64,000 bases of DNA from the NCBI GenBank assembly GCA_013368445.1, contig JAACJO010000006.1, positions 1-64,000 of the forward strand. Direction: 5' to 3'. Shown piece after piece: positions 33,003 to 44,224 of this stretch. The translations under genes and the position numbers were made by a program. Position 1 is the first letter of the stretch, and each line of letters opens with the position of its first letter. The stretch comes from Leucocoprinus leucothites (taxonomy: Eukaryota > Basidiomycota > Agaricomycetes > Agaricales > Agaricaceae). The notes under the pieces were generated by a model. It had not been told where the DNA came from. It saw only the letters and a list, made by a program, of their open reading frames with translations, and made no database searches.

Positions 33003-34600
33003 CATTTATCCCCCCCTTTTATAGGTTTTTCTCCTGGAAACTCTCCATCCAAGTCTTTGATGGCTTCCTTGGCATTTCCCAGATTTGTTATTGGCTCCCA
33101 TGAGTCTTCCTCATCTCCAAACCCTTTCCAGTGGACAAGGTATTGAATTTCTCAGCCTCGTTTTTGCCAACCCCTGATTTCTTCAACTTCAAACTCTTCT
33201 TCTATGATCTCAGGTGGCAGTGGTGCTGGCCTTCTTTGGCTGTCAAACTCTGGTCTGTGGAATGGAAGCAACAGGGATTTGTTGAATACATCATGGATGG
33301 CCCAGTTTGCTGGTAACTCCAGTTGGTAGGCTCCATCCCCTACTGGTTCCACAACTGGGAATGGACTATATTGGAGGTGATATAATTTCTGTGATGGTCA
33401 GTTGCTCTTGATATTCGATCCTTCCAGCCAGACCATGTCTCTTGCTTTGAATTGATTGTCCCATATTTGCCCCTTCTAATATGACTGTTTCATCCTTTGC
33501 CAGTTGTCTTCTAGTGCTTTTGTGGTCTTTTCCCTTGCTTCTTGTAGCTCCAGTAGGAATTGGGATACTGCTGGTGTTGGTATTTCAACTGTCAGGTTTC
33601 CCTTCCATGGGTGCTGCCCTTGGTTAAGGAAGAATAGTGTGTACCCTGTGGTGCTGTGGATCTTGTCATTGTATTGGAATTCTGCTATCACAATCTAGTT
33701 TGTCCAGTTGTCTTGGGTGTAGTTGATGTAGCTGCATAGGAATAACTCAATTTCTTGGTTGATCCTTTCTGTCTGACCATCTGACTATGGGTGGTATGCT
33801 GTGGACATGTGTCATTGTATTCCTATGGCTTCATACAGATGTTTGATGAATTTTGATGCAAATTGTGGACCTTTGTTACTGACCACCCTTTTGGGAACTC
33901 TGTGGATTTTCCAGACCTCATCTCAATATAGTGTTGCTAGGTCTTGAGATGTTAGATTTGTTGTGGTGGGTATTAGTTGGATCATCTTGGTGAATCTGTC
34001 TACCACCACTAGGATGGTGTCCTTTCCCTGGGAATTCAGCAATAGTCTGACCATGTCAACTGTAATGTCTATTCAGGGTCCATCTGCCATGGGTAATGGG
34101 TGTAGTAGGACCTTCCAGCCTTGTCAGTTGATCTTGTTCCTTTGACAGATGTCACATCCCTTGATGAATTGTTTGACCTGTTTCACCATCCCTGGCCACC
34201 AATATGTCCTTTTGATGATTTCTAACATCTGATGTTGACCCAGGTGTCCCATGTCTAGAGGGTCATAGTGATCTTGGAATACTTGTTCTCAGATGTTTGC
34301 AGATTTTGGTAGCTAGATGCACCCTTGCCAGAATACAATCCCATTGTTTTCCCAAAATAGATCTTTGTTTTCCTGTAGACTCTTGATCACTTTTGTTTCC
34401 CATTGCTTCATTTTCCTTATCTTTTCCAGTAGTTCTTCATTTCCAGATACTTCTATTATGGAGGATCAGATTAGGATTGTCTCAAGAGGGGTTGGTTCTT
34501 TCAACTGTTCAGAGATTCATTGGACAAATAGTTGTTCCTTGAGGAGGACTATGTTGTTGTTATCTTAGGATGTGTCAACTGTCATTTTCCTGGAGAGTAT
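33003..34600 (-). pseudogene. Gypsy-A integrase with chromodomain
   Basis: Minus strand. The catalytic core shows VVVDRFTKMIQLIP. The second Asp site reads VVSNKGPQFASKF near 33880, with Asn for Asp. The Glu motif follows as STAYHP then SDGQTERINQEIELFL. The C-terminal module has YQLELPANWAIHDVFN. The end is a chromodomain (IQYLVHWKGFGDEEDSWEP, about 33140-33080). Stops are frequent. Gypsy-B inserted just after this domain. Confidence 0.8.
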
Positions 34601-36420
34601 GTCTGCCTTCATGTTTGTCTTTCCTGGTATGTGTTTGAGTACAAAGTCATAGTCTTGTAGTTTGAGGTGCCATCAGGCTTGTCTGCCATTGAGTTTGTGT
34701 ATTTCTCTGAAATATTTCAGGTTCTTGTAGTCTATCCAGATTTCGAATCTTTCATGAGTGTCTAAGAGGTAATGATGCCATTTCTCTAGTGCTTCGATGA
34801 TTGCAAGGGGTTCTTTGTCATAAATTTGGTAGTTGTACTCTGCTTCATTCATGGTTCTTGAGGGGAAGGCAATGGGGTGCCATTTTCCTTCCTGTTCTTG
34901 TGACAGTACTCCTCCTATCCCTACTCCTGAGGTGTCCACTTCTAGTCTGAATTGTCCTTCTGTTCTTGGTAGTGCTAGGACCAGTTGTTCTGTTATACAT
35001 TTCTTGAGTGTGTCAAATGCCTCCTGCTCCTCCTTTCCCGACTTCCATGGATTGTTTCCTTTGAGCTCATTGAGTAGCATTGCTATGTTGCTGTAGTCTT
35101 TGATGAATCATCTGTAGAAGTTGGTGAATCCTAAGAATTTTTCCACATCATGGCATGATTTTGGGTTGTCCCAGTCACTGACTGCTGCAATTTTTTTGTT
35201 TTCTATCATGACTTTTCCTCCCCCCACTCATACTCCCAGAATTGGTATCTCCTCTGCATTGAACATACATTTCAACTATTTGAAGTATAGCCCATGCTTT
35301 TCTACCACTGTTAGGAATTGTATAGTTCTTTCCTCAAGTTTGTCCATGTTCCCAGCTGGGATGATGAAGTTGTCCATGTAGTTCACTAAACAGCCTTCCC
35401 TTAGCAGGTCCCTGAAGATGCTGTTCATCATTCATTGGAATGTCCCTGGGGAGTTGCTCATTCCAAAGAACATGACTGTAGGCTCAAAAAGTCCTTTGCT
35501 TGTGAGGAATGCTGCCTTCCACTTGTCCCCTTCTTTGATTTGAATGTTGTTGTAACCCCAGATGATGTCAAGTTTGTTGAAGTACTTGGCATTCTTGAGT
35601 TTGTTGATAATATCATTGATCAGGGGGAGTGGTGTTTGGTGTACTTGTTAAGCCTTTGATAATCTTGTACCAGTTGTTTGGATCTGTCTTTCTTTGGGAT
35701 GAAGAAGCAAGGTGCTGTGTATGGGAATTTGGAAGGTCATATATGTCCTGAGTCAAGGTTTTCCTTCAAGAACTTGTCTAATTCTTCTTCTTCTTTGATA
35801 ATCATTAAGTAGACTTTGACAGGTAATTCTGGTGGTGCATCTGGTATAAGGTTGATTTTGTGGTCCCATTCTGATCTCTTGGGGAGTTTCTTGAAGTTTT
35901 GCTTGTTAAAAAGATGTGTGAATTACTGGATGTATGGTGGTAGGTCTTCTTTATTTGTGGGATCTGGTTCATCTTCTTCTGCTCTTGTGGGTTGGTCTGT
36001 GCTTGTCTGCATTCTGGTTGTTGAGTGTCTGTCCTGGTATACTGTGCAGTCCTTAGGGCATCTGGTGAATCATATGACTCTCTCTTGCCAATCTATCTCT
36101 GGGTTGTGTTTCATCAACCAGTCATATCTGAGGAATACATTGCATGAGTTGAGTTGGGTTATTACTGCTTGTATTCATTCTGTATGACCATTGGTGTCCA
36201 TTTGGAGTGTGACATAGTCTGTGATGTGCCCTTGTGTGTTTTTTGTTCTATTTGCATTGAAGACTTCAATTGGTCTTGCTAATTTGCTTGTCTACAGGTT
36301 TTCTATTTCAACAATTTCTTTGGCAATACTTGTTAATTGGCATCCTGAGTCTATGAGGGCAGTGATTTTCTATGGGCCTTGAGGTGTCTGGATTGTTGGT
36401 TAGATTATGATTTCTCATGC
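34601..36420 (-). pseudogene. Gypsy-A protease, reverse transcriptase and RNase H
   Basis: Minus strand. The protease keeps ALIDSGCQLTS near 36350. The RT opens with PYTAPCFFIPKKDRSKQLV. Its catalytic box is YMDNFII (about 35372-35383) where YMDD is expected. The connection segment (KFLGFTNFYR) and RNase H (RLEVDTSGVGIGGVLSQEQEG, about 34950) follow, then YDKEPLAIIEALEKW. Several stops interrupt the frame. Inactive copy. Confidence 0.8.
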
Positions 36421-36439
36421 TTTGCTCCATCTTTGAGGA

Positions 36440-37660
36440 ATGACATAATTATTATGGGATGGAGCTTTAGATACATGGGCTCAGCAGTTTGCACTCACTC
36501 TGAGCCTTTGACAAAATCCTCCTTTTCTTCAGACTCCTTGTCTTCCATGCCTCTGACTTTGACCCTCTTGGTGTTGCACTTGTTAGCCATGTGCCCAAAA
36601 TGTCCACAAGTGAAGCACTTGGGTTTCTTGGGGTTTTGGCAGTTCTTGGCAATGTGACCTAGTTTGTTACATGCCTAGCACTTGAGGGATTTCCTTTCTT
36701 TCATTCTTCCTATCTCCATGGGTTGGCCATCACCTCCATAGGTGATTCCTGATCCTGTATGAGTGTCTTGGCAGATTTCTGTGGACTCATATCCTTGTCC
36801 AACAGAGAGAATGGCCTTTTTCCACTCTTCATAGGAGGTTGGGATGTTGTCTGGAGGATAGCCAAGTATGGCTTTAATAATGTTGTGGTATGTGTTTCTT
36901 TTGAGAAGGAATTTGGCATGTGCATCGTCAACTTGAGCTCAGATTTTGAGTGTTTCAAATTCAATAAGGAAGTTGGCAGTATGTCTTTTTCCTTGCTTGA
37001 ATGACTTGATGATCCATTCAGCATTTAATTGCAGTACATCATTGCTGAATAGTTTCTTGAAATCTGCTTCCCATCTCTTCCAATCTATGGAGTTGTCCTT
37101 TTGATTAAGTTTTGCTAGCTCCATCTCTGCAAATGCTCCAGCTGTGCCTCCTCTAAGGCTAGCAAGTATCATGATGACCTTTTAATCTGCTGCTTCTATC
37201 TTGTTGAACTTGAGGTAGAAGGCCATTGTCCTCCACCAATCTGCAAACTGTTTCCTGTTTCCATCAAAGTATCCTGGTTCTGGGACTTTTGATTTTGCAT
37301 CAATTACATTGCTGAGTTTTAACTGGTTGCTTCCTTTAGCCATTGCTTCTTGTTGTGGTGACTGTGCGCAACTGATGCTGAGGAACTGTAGTTGGAACTG
37401 GATTTGTTCAAGCTGTTGTTCTATAGGTGATATGACTGGTATACTGTTGCCTTGTTCTGCTGATTCATTTACTGGGCTGGTGCTTTCTTCTACTGAGGCA
37501 ATTTCTTCTTCTGATTCTGACTGGAACCTTTCTTGATCCAGGTCAGCTTCAATTTGTTCATCTTCTTGGAGTATGCTAGTTACTGTGTGCCTCTTTGGTA
37601 CTCTGGTTCTGAGCTGGAAGTACTTCTGTGGTTGACTAATCTTGGTTTGCCCCCTTTATA
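36440..37660 (-). pseudogene. Gypsy-A gag with two zinc knuckles
   Basis: Minus strand. A Gln/Glu/Ser-rich N-terminus precedes a capsid block (DGNRKQFADWWRTMAFYLKF; DWKRWEADFKKLFS; ANFLIEFETLK). Two CCHC knuckles follow: ACNKLGHIAKNC, whose first Cys lies beside a stop, and CFTCGHFGHMANKC (about 36690-36590). Stops near 37180, 36940, 36670 and 36490. No certain start codon was found. Confidence 0.75.
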
Positions 37661-37696
37661 CTTTGTCACAGGGTGAGTTGATGATGCTTTACCAAA

Positions 37697-37964
37697 TGTT
37701 ATGACCTAAGCTGGAACTCAGGCTGTGACAAGTGTGTAAAGACTTGAGAGGAATGAGAGAGTGAAGGGAAGAAGAACAAGTTGGTAAAGTGTGAGGTACT
37801 ACAGTGTAGCTACATGGTTTATATACTAAGGGAATGAGTCATAAGGATCTAAGAATAGAAATGGATGTGTAAGCAAGGAGTCATACTGACTAAGGGGGTG
37901 ACTAAGAAAATGACAATGGCTGAGTAATGCTGTGTGAGGCTGTGTATCTAGGCTGTGCATAACA
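37697..37964 (-). repeat. Gypsy-A 5' LTR
   Basis: 268 bp, pairs with 9040-9307; right flank TAATG. Confidence 0.92.
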
Positions 37965-38260
37965 TAATGAAAACATTGAATGTGCAGATAAAGAAAGCAA
38001 GGAAAACAAGCACAATGACCCATTGGATGTCACAAGGGTTACCCTGCCACCATTCTTCTTCTTTGGCACCCTTCATGAACAAGGTAGTGATGCAAAAGTG
38101 ACATGCCCCGAGGTAAATGCTGTAGAATAATGCTTCGCAGAAGATACCAAAGAAATGAGCAGGGGACATTGGCTAGGCATATTATGTATAGCTCCAGTCT
38201 GATACCAAATGCAGACCTTAAGGGAGGGTAAGGACAATAGCCTGAGTCTGAAGGAACATC
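37965..38260 (-). pseudogene. upstream exon of the membrane-protein gene cut by Gypsy-A
   Basis: Minus-strand frame with two hydrophobic spans: FFGIFCEALFYSIYLGACHF and QWVIVLVFLAFFICTFNVFI, separated by a polar loop with KGAKEEEWW. The layout is like the first transmembrane pair of basidiomycete multi-span proteins of unknown function. The frame runs into the Gypsy-A target site. The continuation is proposed at 8600-9034. Family assignment is from general resemblance. Confidence 0.4.
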
Positions 38261-38883
38261 TCAGGATTGAAAAGCCTGATAAGCTTCTGATGATGGAGGG
38301 ATGAGGATAGGCTATCAAATCTACCTCCAGATATTAAATAGTTGGCATGATAATAATAGCAGCAGCCATAGTCCAGAAGTTGGTATGCCATGGACCCTTA
38401 CAGTCACTAAAATCACCTTGCTCTTGGCTGCTACACGAGAACTTGAACCATTTGTTCTGTAACTGATAAATAGATATACACATATCATAATGGTGGTGTT
38501 GATTCCCGAACAATCTAATAGCACATGAAATTAATAAGGGGAGTCCAACAGCAATGGTGATTGTGGAAAATGTTACCTATAAAGTGACCATGCTCAACTG
38601 TATACATGGGCTGCCACCAGCTTACCAGAGTTCCAGATGTTACTTCATCCAGGCCTCTGTGGGAGGCCCCTTCCCAGGCCTGAGCTTTTGAGGGTGACCA
38701 TGAGGTCATTTGGGTGGTGGTTCACCATGGGGTTTTGGTTTCAGAGGTCAACCACATTTGCATTTGATAGCCAGGGGTTTCAGTGCAGCTCTAGCTGATG
38801 GAATGGGTGGCAATGGCAGCCTCAGTGTAGTTGGTATGGTCAACATCTGTGTTAGCTGTGGCTGATTTGGTAGCAGCACTCAT
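38261..38883 (-). other. unidentified exon-like sequence
   Basis: The minus strand has an ATG at 38883 with a short Ala/Thr-rich frame and a plausible 45-50 bp intron (GTAAGC...TTTATAG, about 38575-38620). A segment with hydrophobic content (ITIAVGLPLLISCAI) follows. Stops interrupt it. It could be the 5' part of the membrane-protein relic at 37965-38260 or a separate gene. I do not recognise it. Confidence 0.25.
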
Positions 38884-39089
38884 CTTACAGGTTGGATAGC
38901 CTGAATGAAATGAAATCAGTATGCTATTGAACCTTCCTTTATCACGAAAGTTGAGTAATCATGCACACAAAATGTTCAGCACTGATGATGCACCACCAAA
39001 GGTAAATGGTTCACCACCAGTGCCAGTGCTGGGCATTCAAATGCTAAAATCAGCTGCTCTCACTGTAAACAGCCATAGCAAATTCTTGA

Positions 39090-40534
39090 TGATGTCCTCT
39101 TTCCTATGATGGCTTTGATAGGTGGGAAGTGGTCTTATTTGTCTACACCAAAACATTTGACAATGGCATGGAGGGAGTTTTTGAGGAGTTTGAAGACAAT
39201 GTGGGAGAGGTGGCTAGGGACATAGGGGAAGGGGAGATTTTTGGGACAGATGAGTTGGACAGGAGAGCCTTTGAACATGGTGTAGTGTTCTTTGCAGATG
39301 AATCAGGCATTTTTGATGGCTTCTTGGACAATGTCATGGACATTCTGTGTTTGTTGTTAAGTTGTTGGGGTTGGTTTGTGAGAGGAAGGAGGTTATATAC
39401 TGCTTTTGTACAGATGATGCTGACATAGTCCTCATGTGCCAGTTGAGTATTCAGAGCCACATCTTAGCCACAAGAATGCCACCAGATCAGTCCTTTTTTT
39501 TTAGGTATTAGCAAGAGGGTAATAATATTACAACTTACATTGACTGATCAGAAAGCGGATCCTGATATGTGACATGTAGAATCAGTCGAGCCAAGCTTGG
39601 ATATTGTGACCAATGTGCCATGCATTCTGACTTCATTTCCACTCAAGAACACCTTGAGCAACAGTGGTGACAGTGGGATCATGTCAGCTCTTGATGTGTT
39701 CAAGGAGTTTGGTAAAACACTTATTGTAGTCTTGGACTTCTGGTGGCCAGTCCATTCGGTTCATACTTACATAGTACCTACCAAACGGGGCATTTTTAGT
39801 TTGATGATGGGGAAGAGAGAGATGAAGAGAGACAAACCTTCACTCCATGGGGACCCTCAACCATAGTTTGTTGAAGCTGTTTGTGCTATTGCCATTCCCA
39901 CCCCCATTGAGGCCATGAGAGAGGTTTGTGTATCTGTTGCTGAGAGGTTTGAGGGAGGGGTTGGGTGTGGATTCTGGGAGAGTGACTTCACCAGACTAGG
40001 GCACCATGAGGGCTTGACAGATGCTTGGTGAGAGTTGGATGAGGGGGAATGTGATAAGCTCCTTTTGATAATGAGTTAGAGAGGTTAGTTGGAGTGGGGG
40101 TGACTCTTGAGTTGAGTCATTTGTAGTCATACCTCAAAAGACTGGGCATACCAGTTCTTCACTTTCTTGATAGAGAGCATGATGCTGAGATTATGAGGTA
40201 GCTTGTCTAGCTCCTTCACACGATGAGCCAGTCATACTGGTAGTTCCTCTGTGTTCCTCATCTGTGAGCACAGAGAGAGGTGGAAAACCATTAACTCTGC
40301 ACCTGCAAGGAACTGGCTAGCTTTCAACAATGTTCCTTGACTTGGATTCTGGCTGAATAGGACCATCTGTTGGAGGGAGACTGCAGTGGAGTCAATATGG
40401 ATGAAGATCAGACAAGCTGGCACAACTGGAGAGAGAGAGAATGAGAGGAAAAGTGTACCGCCAGTTTGTGGAAAGGAGGTAAAGTGGTGGATCTTGTCAC
40501 ACAAGGCTGGGGAGATGCAGAAGCCTACAGACAT
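39090..40534 (-). pseudogene. mitochondrial pyruvate/branched-chain dehydrogenase kinase pseudogene
   Basis: Minus strand, ATG at 40534. Exons separated by short introns match the order expected of this kinase family: KIHHFTSFPQTG, SLQQMVLFSQNPSQGTLLKA, LAHRVKELDKLPHNLS, VKNWYAQSFE, HDPTVTTVAQGVLEWK, FLISQ, HEDYVSIICTKA, VHDIVQEAIKNA and VQLICPKNL with SHLSHIVFKLLKNSLHA. The last corresponds to the start of the ATP-binding HATPase region. Sequence is lost near 39090, before the rest of that domain. Five TGA codons (plus-strand positions about 40232, 39684, 39633, 39582, 39303) fall where the family has Arg. In a working gene it phosphorylates the E1 subunit of the dehydrogenase complex in mitochondria. 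Confidence 0.8.
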
Positions 40535-41040
40535 GGTGTTGTGGATGTGTGAGGTGCTGTTGTGGACTGTGAGTGCATGAGCATAGAAGTGAGAAGTGAA
40601 ATATCAAAAGTCAGTTACTACAGCTTGTCCAGATCTCAGATGTCAGGTCTGCCCCTAATCACATGTGTCTTGATATTACAGTCATGTGTTTATTTTGGAC
40701 TCTAACACTAGGCTGCAGTGTGGCTCATACTTAATCTCCAGGCCCCTTCAAATATCTTTAAAAAAAACCCCAGAGTGTAATTAGCTATGGTATACTATGA
40801 ATTTACAAAGGCTACAGCTGTCTTAAGTAGTGCTGAGGGTGAAGACTGGCTCCCCACTGCCCAGGAGCCACTGAGGGGGTGCAGACAGATTACTCACTTG
40901 ATTATTCATCTATGTTCCATTGTAATACATTCTACATGCATACATGTGTACATGTGCAAGGCATAGCCAAATCAGAGTGAAACACCTCACCTCACATCAA
41001 CTTTTCGGAAACCCACCACCCCTTTGGATCCATTTCACCA
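40535..41040. other. no gene seen
   Basis: 5' flank of the kinase pseudogene: AT-rich, an A-run near 40760, no coding continuity. Confidence 0.5.
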
Positions 41041-41785
41041 TTGAAATCCTATGTATTCACCAACAACAGTTTTGGCACCACACCTCTTTCTACATCTTCT
41101 TTGTTTGCAGCTTTCACAATGACTTTGCCCTTGCTAGTGATTTCTTCATGGTGGTAGGATCTTGTTGAGGTCTTGAGATGCTTGCATGTCTGGGTGTTGA
41201 TGGGGATGTGAGCCTGCAGATTTGAGTGAGACCTGGTGAGTACTATGCATTTTGGCCAAAGAAGTGAAGGGGATGAACTTGATTTCTCCACACAGGATGA
41301 GAGCTTGATAGAAGAGTCACATGAGTTAATTGTGCAGACTAGACTGAGTGAACTTAAAAGGCCATACCAGTGCTAGTGGTAGAGTCTGCATTTGATTTTG
41401 TACTTGCTTTTACTGTGGAGGTTCAGACACTCATTGAGCTCATGGAATCAGGGAGAGGTGGGTGTGGTCTTACCTCATCACAGAGCACTTGAGTTTCCTA
41501 GCCATTGTGGAGGATAGCTAATGGTTCTATCCCATTAATTTCAGCTAGCTCATCCCCTCCCTTGTTCTGTTTCCTCTTTGATGACAGGTGTCATCCTAGC
41601 ACCCCCAATAGGCTGCTCAGGTTGTATGTACTTCAATACTTTACCAGCCACTTTCTTCAAAGTAGGATTCTCCTCAGCTTGTGCATTGTAGTCCAGTTCA
41701 TCACTCACCCCCTTGTGCTTGGACATGGGTCTTGCTCAAAGAAAAGCTGCAGCTGCCTTACCACCATTTGGAGGAGGGCCATTAG
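41041..41785 (-). pseudogene. 3' part of an unidentified host gene cut by LINE-1
   Basis: Minus strand. From the LINE-1 insertion point the frame reads PNGPPPNGGKAAAAFL, a TGA where Arg fits, then a polar, helical stretch (YNAQAEENPTLKKVAGKVLK) and GGARMTPVIKEE down to about 41560. A further open stretch (KGKVIVKAANKEDVERG, near 41100) may be a later exon. The upstream exons are at 50855-51289. Product not recognised. Confidence 0.4.
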
Positions 41786-42444
41786 GATTCTCCAGTGGGA
41801 CATCCTCCTTTCCCTCTTACCACTATCATCGATTTCTTTGACAGTGTCTAACTACACATTGACTATGAATACTACTGTTATGACTGTACCATTGCATTGG
41901 GTAGACCTTAAGAGTACCCCTCCACCATCTTCAGACCCCATGAACATCGCCAACACTGAAACATGTGTCTCAACCTCAAAGTATGATTGCTCAATTTCAT
42001 CCACCCTTTCTATCAAATCATCTAGGCATTTGGTCCAAGATAACACCAAATTGGCTACTCCATCCAGAGCTGGTTCTGATCAATCAAATAGTGGTGAGAG
42101 TGATTCAGATTCATCTGATGATGATTCTACACCCCCCTCCCCTGTACCCATCTCAGTTGCATTATCATGTGCAGTATCACACTCTTCTTTAAGGACTTCT
42201 CTCCCTCCTTCATCACATGCTAAGCAAGCTCATGCTTGTGCTGCCCTTTGAGGATTGGACACCACTCTGAAAGCTATCTCAAGAACTGCTTCAATGAGCA
42301 TGTATGATGGATACAAGTCACCTATCTCCTTCCAACCATTTGGTGAGGGGTTCCTAGGTGAGTTTCAACCTCCAGACCCTCTGAATCTGAGCTTGTGTGG
42401 GGACACATGGACAGATGATAAAGAGGAGATCTATAAAGAATGGG

Positions 42445-44224
42445 ACGTGGGGGAAGGATTTGTAAGCTTAGTCAGAATTGGTCAGCAATTGGTCAGCAAA
42501 GTTGTCCCGTAACTACTGTACCAAGACAAGCGCTCAAGCTCCCACGGTCTATGCCAGCAGCCTGGACCCTTTCTCGCTGTAAGTGTTGTGCCACATACAG
42601 GCGCGGGAAAGTAAGTGATGGGGCCTCCCACGGTCCAAATGGCTGCCACCGATGTTGAAACACTGATGGATGCTTCATACTGGCCGGTGGTAGGTAATTT
42701 GCACGCCTTCTAGCGCTGAATTCGCATTTGAGCATGAGAAAATGAGCTCTGAAGGGTGAAATGTGTGCGCATCAAGCACAAGAAGCTTACTGATGGCTGG
42801 ATCAGAACGCATCAATGGGCGCTTATTTACGCATCAGCCGCGAGAAAGTCATCAATAGGGCTGATGAGAGAGAGATTCAATTTATTAACCATGGACAAGT
42901 GAACATGCGCTAATTACAGCAAGTAATGTACACAGACAGACCCCCAGGCATAGCCCAATATCTATCTATATACCCTAGCTCCAAAGGTAATGAAGGGAGG
43001 ATAGTCCCATATCTTCAGTCACTATGTTATCATCACAGTCACTGCACCAATGTGGATAGTGAGTTGCTGAGTGGATGGTCGGAGATGGTCACAGCAGATG
43101 GCCCTTTTGCTGGGTACCAGATTTCATAGGAGTTCCACCTCATTCTCTGGGTTTGTAGTAGGTTGGTAGTCAGTGTGAATTTGGTATATCAGTGCCGAAA
43201 TGATAATGCCAAAGGCTCCCATCATTTATCACATCACCCTACTTCCATACCCCAGACTCCTCTTATGGCTGTGGTTGGTGTTAGCACCCTTATTAGGTTA
43301 CCTTCCCACACCTAACACAATGCATTGCTGCACATAGCACTGCAGCTTAATGGCCTCCATTTTGCTTTCCTCCTTCTGAGTGGTAGAAATCACATGGTGT
43401 CAACATGTAGTCCACAATCAAGGGCAGGGTTTGAACCCAGCTTTGCCAGGCTGGGGCTGATGGGGGCCCCAGGCTATTGTGCATGCACACAGGCTCTTAG
43501 ACATGAGAAACCTTACATATTAGATATCACACCCACTCACAGTAGGGGTTAGATGCATGAGAAAGAGGGGGGTCTTATCCACATGTAGTGATTAAATTTT
43601 TCTGAGTATTTGAGTTGAATTTAAATTTATGTGATGAATATGAATAGCCCTGCTCTAATGTACAGCGCGCACATGTGGGCGCTTAAATGCTCGATGAGCG
43701 CGAGAAAGTAGATCAAAGTCCCTATACCACATGAGCATAGGCATGGGCATGGGCATGTAAATGGAGTTGGGTATGGGAGGTCAGTGATCTCACAAACTAA
43801 TTAAATTTGGACATACAGGGAGAGGAGAGAGCTTCTACCTCAGATTTATTCAAGTTCAAAATTCGGACTTAATGTTGCATGGGCACGGGCACTTAGACAT
43901 GCGATAAGTGCGGGAAATGTGCTTGCCCACACTTAAAAATAAAAATGTATTTCAAAAGGGATCAGATTGTATACTGGCACTTAAGCACTTGATAAATGCA
44001 AAATAAACATTACCTGCCTTGCACACATGGGCACTTGACGTAGACTTAGGCACAGGAAGGCCAATCATCTCACAAACTAAGATTTACATAGAAAACCCTC
44101 CCCCTGCACCCGAGGCATGGGTGAAGTCTGTGGTGGGTGGACAATTCAGGAATTAATCTTAATTTTCAAATTCAGATTAAACATCACACAGCCCCCGTGC
44201 CGAAGGCACGGGTAAAAAAACTCG
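42445..44224. mobile_element. CpG-rich insert in LINE-1, Helitron-like 3' end
   Basis: Absent from LINE-2 at the corresponding place. It stands out for preserved CpG and for no coding capacity. The right end has a perfect 8-bp stem, 3-nt loop hairpin (44194-44212, CCCGTGCC-GAA-GGCACGGG), 12 nt before the junction at 44224, where CTCG meets T. This resembles a Helitron terminus, although the canonical end is CTRR. A degenerate second hairpin lies near 44102-44124. Inside are at least five diverged copies of a palindromic 34-bp motif. The left junction is only approximate, because LINE-1 and LINE-2 diverge there, and no clear 5' TC end was fixed. Confidence 0.45.
42711..44010. repeat. dispersed 34-bp palindromic motif
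   Basis: Copies at about 42712-42743, 42817-42850, 43677-43710, 43887-43919 and 43975-44008. They share GGGCGCTTAAATGC, GATGAGCGCGAGAAAG or a decayed version. GCGCT...AGCGC forms a short stem. Spacing is irregular, so this is not a tandem array. Confidence 0.55.

Larger units (their letters stand above)
9040..37964 (-). mobile_element. Gypsy-A: Ty3/Gypsy element hosting the whole nest
   Basis: Outer element of the nest, bounded by 268-bp LTRs that begin TGTTATGACC and end ATAACA. Flanking 5-mers are TGATG (9035-9039) and TAATG (37965-37969), a target duplication with one transition. Coding is on the minus strand, so 37697-37964 is the 5' LTR. A polypurine tract (AAGGGGAGG on the minus strand, about 9310-9322) abuts the 3' LTR. 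Removing Gypsy-B leaves about 6.27 kb: gag with two zinc knuckles, protease, RT, RNase H, integrase, chromodomain, and an extra 3' ORF. The LTRs differ at about eleven positions by eye. Confidence 0.9.

Noticed and set aside
39129..39428. 99-codon plus-strand acidic frame
   Set aside because: Complement of the dehydrogenase-kinase exon with recognised family motifs on the minus strand.
43427..43438. GGGTTTGAACCC resembling a tRNA T-arm or B box
   Set aside because: No acceptor, D or anticodon arms can be folded around it; a simple palindrome is enough to explain it.
43677..43710. Palindromic GCGCT...AGCGC taken as a transcription terminator
   Set aside because: Repeated at dispersed places without adjacent genes, and hairpin terminators are not a fungal Pol II feature.
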